64,000 nt of DNA from assembly GCF_009755225.1 (NCBI RefSeq), contig NZ_WQKZ01000002.1, forward strand, positions 620,001 through 684,000, in the 5' to 3' direction. Positions 60,837 to 64,000 of the stretch are shown piece by piece. The stretch's first letter is position 1; each line of letters starts with the position of its first letter. A program made the translations under genes and the position numbers. The notes under the pieces are model-generated. The model saw only the letters and a list, made by a program, of their open reading frames with translations. It did not search any database and was not told where the DNA came from. Origin of the DNA: Hymenobacter ginkgonis. GTDB taxonomy: Bacteria > Bacteroidota > Bacteroidia > Cytophagales > Hymenobacteraceae.

Positions 60837-62222
60837 ATGGCTATTATTCCTTCTGCCCCGGCTTCGGCCGATGAGCCGCTGGCCATTATGGGGGCGGGCC
60901 TAGTGGGTTCGCTGCTGGCGCTGTACTTGGCGCGGCGCGGCCACCCGGTGCAGGTGTTCGAGCGCCTACCCGACCCGCGGCAGCAGGGTCTACTAGGCGG
61001 CCGCTCCATCAACTTGGCGCTCTCTGACCGCGGCTGGCGAGCGCTGGCGGGGGTAGGGGTGGCCGATGATATCCGGCAGGTGGGCATCCCCATGTACCGG
61101 CGCGTGATGCACGACGGGCAGGGGCAGCTCACCTTTCAGCCCTACGGGCAGGAAAACCAGGCCATCTACTCTATCAACCGGGGCAACCTCAACTGTACCT
61201 TACTCGACTTGGCCGAGCAGGAGCCCGGCGTGCAAATAACTTTCGGCCAGAAGCTGCTGCAACTTGACTTGCCCGGCCGCCGCCTGCACCTGCAAGACGT
61301 GGCTACCGGCCACGCGCACGATGTGGCGTACCAGCGGCTATTTGGCGCCGATGGTGCTTTCTCGGCGGTCCGCGGGGCCTTGCAGCGCACCGACCGCACC
61401 GACTACTCGCAGCAATACCTAGAGTACGGCTACAAAGAACTGACCATTGCCGCCGGCGAGGGGGGGAGCTGGCAGCTCGAAAAAAACGCGCTGCACATCT
61501 GGCCGCGCGGCAATTTTTTGATGATTGCCCTGCCTAACCTCGACGGCTCGTTCAACGCTACCCTCTTCTTTCCTTATGAGGGCGATAAGTCGTTTGCCGC
61601 GCTGCAAACGCCAGCCGACGTCACGACGTTCTTTACCACCGTCTTTCCCGATGCTGTGCCGCTGATGCCGCAACTGACGGAAGAATTCTTCGACCATCCT
61701 ACGGGCTCGCTGGTTACGATTCGGTGTTTCCCGTGGGCGTACCGCGACAGTGTGCTGCTGCTCGGCGATGCGGCCCACGCCATTGTGCCTTTCTACGGGC
61801 AGGGCATGAACGCGGGCTTTGAGGATTGCACAGTGCTCAACCAGTTGCTCGACCAATTAGGCGAGGATAATTGGCCCACGGTGATGAAAGCGTTCGAAAC
61901 CCAGCGCAAACCCAACACCGATGCCATGGCCGACCTCGCGCTCTACAACTTCGTGGAGATGCGCGACCGCGTGGCCGACCCACGCTTTCTGTTGCAAAAG
62001 AAAATCGAGAGCAAAATCGCCGCGCAGTACCCCGGCCAGTGGGTGCCGCTGTACTCGCGCGTCACGTTCTCGCCCGACACCTCCTATGCCGAAGCCTGGG
62101 CCGCCGGCCAGCGCCAAGAGGCCATTATGGCGCGGGTTATGCCACTCATCCAGAACGAGCTAGACTTTGATAAGCCAGAAGTGCAGTCGCTAGTAGCACA
62201 GGCGCTGGCTAGCGCCTACTAA
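60837..62222 (+). CDS. kmo: Kynurenine 3-monooxygenase, FAD-dependent
   Basis: 461 residues. GAGLVGSLLALYLARRGHPV is the FAD Rossmann motif, GGRSINLALSDRGWRAL and YRRVMHDGQGQLTFQPYG are KMO blocks, YSINRGNLNCTLLDLAE matches the substrate side, and LLGDAAHAIVPFYGQGMNAGFED is the second FAD motif. It hydroxylates L-kynurenine with NADPH and O2. With 3-hydroxyanthranilate dioxygenase at 35 kb it marks the aerobic kynurenine route. The stop codon overlaps a palindrome copy. Confidence 0.95.
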   Translation: MAIIPSAPASADEPLAIMGAGLVGSLLALYLARRGHPVQVFERLPDPRQQGLLGGRSINLALSDRGWRALAGVGVADDIRQVGIPMYRRVMHDGQGQLTFQPYGQENQAIYSINRGNLNCTLLDLAEQEPGVQITFGQKLLQLDLPGRRLHLQDVATGHAHDVAYQRLFGADGAFSAVRGALQRTDRTDYSQQYLEYGYKELTIAAGEGGSWQLEKNALHIWPRGNFLMIALPNLDGSFNATLFFPYEGDKSFAALQTPADVTTFFTTVFPDAVPLMPQLTEEFFDHPTGSLVTIRCFPWAYRDSVLLLGDAAHAIVPFYGQGMNAGFEDCTVLNQLLDQLGEDNWPTVMKAFETQRKPNTDAMADLALYNFVEMRDRVADPRFLLQKKIESKIAAQYPGQWVPLYSRVTFSPDTSYAEAWAAGQRQEAIMARVMPLIQNELDFDKPEVQSLVAQALASAY

Positions 62223-62318
62223 AACAGCACGTCCTGCTGAGCTTGTCGAAGCATCTTTATCGCATCACTCAATAGTGCGGTAGAGATGCTTCGACAAGCT
62301 CAGCAGGACGTGCTGTTT
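62222..62318. repeat. REP/MITE-like palindrome, copy 4, between convergent genes
   Basis: 43-base arms (62222-62264 and 62276-62318) with two mismatches, loop of 11. The arm starts AAACAGCACGTCCTGCTGAG. Core GAGCTTGTCGAAGCATCT is related to copies 1 and 3. Its first base is the last base of the kmo stop codon, and it could serve as terminator for both flanking genes. Confidence 0.9.
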
Positions 62319-62346
62319 AGCAAGAAACTGATTCGCCTACCCCTCC

Positions 62347-63210
62347 TTACGGTGCGACCGTAATTGTGCGCGTTACCGAGTTATAGGGGCCGGGAATGAG
62401 CGTGCCGCTGCTATCAAGCAGTTCTAGCTTGATGGTAGCTTGGCCAGCGGGTAGGCCTTCCATCATGTAAGGCAGCCACTGGTTGAGCATGAACTCCGTA
62501 CCGTTGATAGTGGCGCGCACCTTGTTGCCACTATCACCTAGGGTCGTGTTCACGAGGTAAAAGTCAAGCATGATTTTTTGCGCATCCTTGCCTGCATACG
62601 TGTCCTTGGGGCGGCTGTAAAAGAGGGCCGGGGCTTTCACATCGAAAGTAGAGGGGGTAGCATCGGCGGCCGGCGTGCCCACCGTGATGACGCGCAAGTC
62701 GTAAGCACCCAGGTGTTTAAGGCTCTCGTGGTAAGAGCGCGACAAGAATGACAGTACCACGTGCTGGCCGTCGGCGATAGGCTTGGTAAACTTCGTATCG
62801 TAATGCGCCGTGTAGGGCTGGTTATCCACGATGTTGTGGATGTGTTGGCCCTTCATGGAGTTAGCCATTTGCATGGCGTGGTCGCTGGCCGTCATTTTAG
62901 TAAGCTGGAAGTTGGTCAGCTCATAGGAAAAAGCTACTTCGCCGCTGGGTACCGTCGAGCCAGCTACCGGCGAGTTGAGGCGCATTTGAGCCGTTGGAAA
63001 CTTGGGCGAATCGTCGAAGGGCGTGAGCGTGATGCCGTTCCTGGTTTGGGCCTGGCCCGATACGGTGGAGGTAGTAGTTTGCGCACCCAGGGCCGCATCG
63101 CGGTCGGCCGGGCTGGTAGTAGCCGCAGTTTCGGCTTGCTGCGTCGTGCTACAGCTGCCGAGAAGCCCAAGGGCCAGCAAGCCGCTAAGCGGCGCGAGGA
63201 ATAGTTTCAT
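62347..63210 (-). CDS. Lipoprotein of unknown function with His-rich conserved core
   Basis: 287 residues from ATG 63210. The signal ends LLGSC, a lipobox. After a Thr/Ala-rich linker (22-60) comes a beta-rich domain with MRLNSPVAGSTVPSGEVAF, then DHAMQMANSMKGQHIHNIVD, NQPYTAHYDTKF, ADGQHVVLSF and SRSYHESLKH. The recurring histidines suggest a metal or substrate site, in a layout vaguely like DUF4399/CopC-type folds. I do not recognise a named family. It is a single gene facing kmo. Confidence 0.65.
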   Translation of the reverse strand: MKLFLAPLSGLLALGLLGSCSTTQQAETAATTSPADRDAALGAQTTTSTVSGQAQTRNGITLTPFDDSPKFPTAQMRLNSPVAGSTVPSGEVAFSYELTNFQLTKMTASDHAMQMANSMKGQHIHNIVDNQPYTAHYDTKFTKPIADGQHVVLSFLSRSYHESLKHLGAYDLRVITVGTPAADATPSTFDVKAPALFYSRPKDTYAGKDAQKIMLDFYLVNTTLGDSGNKVRATINGTEFMLNQWLPYMMEGLPAGQATIKLELLDSSGTLIPGPYNSVTRTITVAP

Positions 63211-63417
63211 GTGAAAGAGGCAGAATGGGGTAGGTAATCTGTACTGTACGCGAACTGGCCAGCATAAGGTTTTGTGCTAACTTCGCGGTAGGTAACTACT
63301 GGTTGCTGCTGGCGGGCTACCCCAGTGGTTGGTTGTGCGCTCAACCAGCCGCCGGCGCAGCCTGCTACCAGTAGTTAACAGTCACTAATCAGCAAGTAAC
63401 CTAACCCCTACTTAATT

Positions 63418-64000
63418 ATGGCTGATAACCTGCCTGACCACATCCCTTCGCTCGACCTGGCTGATTTCCGTTCGGGCGACCCCACCCGCAAAGCCAAGTT
63501 TGTGCAAGAGCTCGGCGACGCGTACCAAAGCATTGGCTTTGTGGCCCTCAAAAACCACGGCCTCAACGACGAGCAAACCAAGGAGCTTTACCACGACGTG
63601 CAGGAGTTTTTTCAACTGCCCGACCCCACGAAGCAAGCATACGAAAACCCGGCGCTGGCTGGCCAGCGCGGCTACATCAGCAAGGGTAAGGAGCATGCCA
63701 AGGGCCGCAACACCGGCGACCTGAAGGAGTTTTACCACGTGGGCCAGGAAGTGCTCGACGAAAACGACCCGGTTAAGAACGACTACCCCGCCAACATTTG
63801 GCCCGCCGAAGTGCCCCGCTTCGCGCAGAGTACTATGAAGGCCTACCGCACCCTCGAAGCGGCTGGCAAAGACGTGCTGCGCGCCATTGCGCTGTACCTG
63901 GAGCTGCCCGAAAATTACTTCGATGACAAGGTGAAAAACGGCAACAGCATCTTGCGGCCCATTCACTACTTCCCCATCGAAAACCCCGAGGAAGTGCCCG
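63418..64000 (+). CDS. Isopenicillin N synthase-like 2OG-Fe(II) oxygenase, partial
   Basis: The frame is open to the right edge (194 codons seen). The N-terminal DIOX_N domain is clear: IPSLDLADF, YQSIGFVALKNHGL, FFQLPDPTKQAYENP, GQRGYISKGKEHAKGRNTGDLKEFY. The catalytic core (HxD...H, RxS) lies beyond the window. In bacteria, members hydroxylate or oxidise small molecules using O2 and, in most cases, 2-oxoglutarate. It starts at ATG 63418 in an AT-rich stretch without a clear promoter. Confidence 0.85.
   Translation, partial: MADNLPDHIPSLDLADFRSGDPTRKAKFVQELGDAYQSIGFVALKNHGLNDEQTKELYHDVQEFFQLPDPTKQAYENPALAGQRGYISKGKEHAKGRNTGDLKEFYHVGQEVLDENDPVKNDYPANIWPAEVPRFAQSTMKAYRTLEAAGKDVLRAIALYLELPENYFDDKVKNGNSILRPIHYFPIENPEEVP

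Overview
The window looks like a chromosomal piece of a high-GC Bacteroidota bacterium, most likely Hymenobacter or a close relative. Supporting this are two secreted proteins with type IX secretion (T9SS) C-terminal sorting domains, a PafA-type phosphatase, FG-GAP and LVIVD proteins, Bacteroidota-style promoters (TAnnTTTG at about -7), and the absence of clear Shine-Dalgarno sequences. No rRNA, tRNA, CRISPR array, prophage or insertion sequence was found. The genus call is an inference from gene content, not from a marker gene.

Layout. 0-5.7 kb: a PlsC-like acyltransferase running off the left edge, a DUF421 membrane protein with a zinc-ribbon-like tail, an SDR oxidoreductase, a small HExxH-like protein, an NlpC/P60 hydrolase and a DUF1232 protein. 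5.7-13.1 kb (minus strand): a drug-efflux operon ordered TetR, TolC, adaptor, RND pump, followed by an acyl-carrier-like protein whose phosphopantetheine serine is a threonine. The TetR promoter carries a clear palindromic operator. 13.4-18.2 kb: ispF, an M28 peptidase, a lone lutB and a channel-like membrane protein. 18.4-34.7 kb: a 1484-residue T9SS beta-helix protein, serine dehydratase, msrB, NAD(P)HX repair enzyme, an LVIVD lipoprotein with an outer-membrane partner, a UbiA-like protein, pyrophosphatase, pafA, a HAD phosphatase and a VCBS/FG-GAP T9SS protein.

35.6-55.5 kb is a surface-glycan region. Its first part holds four large multi-spanning GT-C-like proteins, two GT2 glycosyltransferases of the polyprenyl-phosphate sugar synthase type, a methyltransferase, two paralogous lipoproteins and a secreted protein of unknown function. 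The two lipoproteins and two of the GT-C proteins form a mirror-ordered duplicate. The second part is a nucleotide-sugar operon: a WlbB-like acetyltransferase, a TviB/WbpO-like UDP-HexNAc dehydrogenase, galE, rfbB, a WbpP/TviC-like epimerase and rfbA. Together these suggest a glycan containing N-acetylhexosaminuronic acid (Vi-antigen-type precursors) and a 6-deoxyhexose, with lipid-linked sugars transferred outside the inner membrane. 55.6-64 kb: an orphan histidine kinase, hemA, an ArsR-type regulator, MscS, free-methionine-sulfoxide reductase, kynurenine 3-monooxygenase, a lipoprotein and a partial 2OG-Fe(II) oxygenase. The kynurenine monooxygenase and the 3-hydroxyanthranilate dioxygenase at 35 kb are two non-adjacent steps of one tryptophan-degradation/NAD route.

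Two sequence-level features run across the window. The heptamer GGGGTAG/CTACCCC occurs about 90 times by eye, several times as facing pairs forming hairpins at gene ends. A family of 80-100 bp REP/MITE-like palindromes sits in four intergenic gaps.
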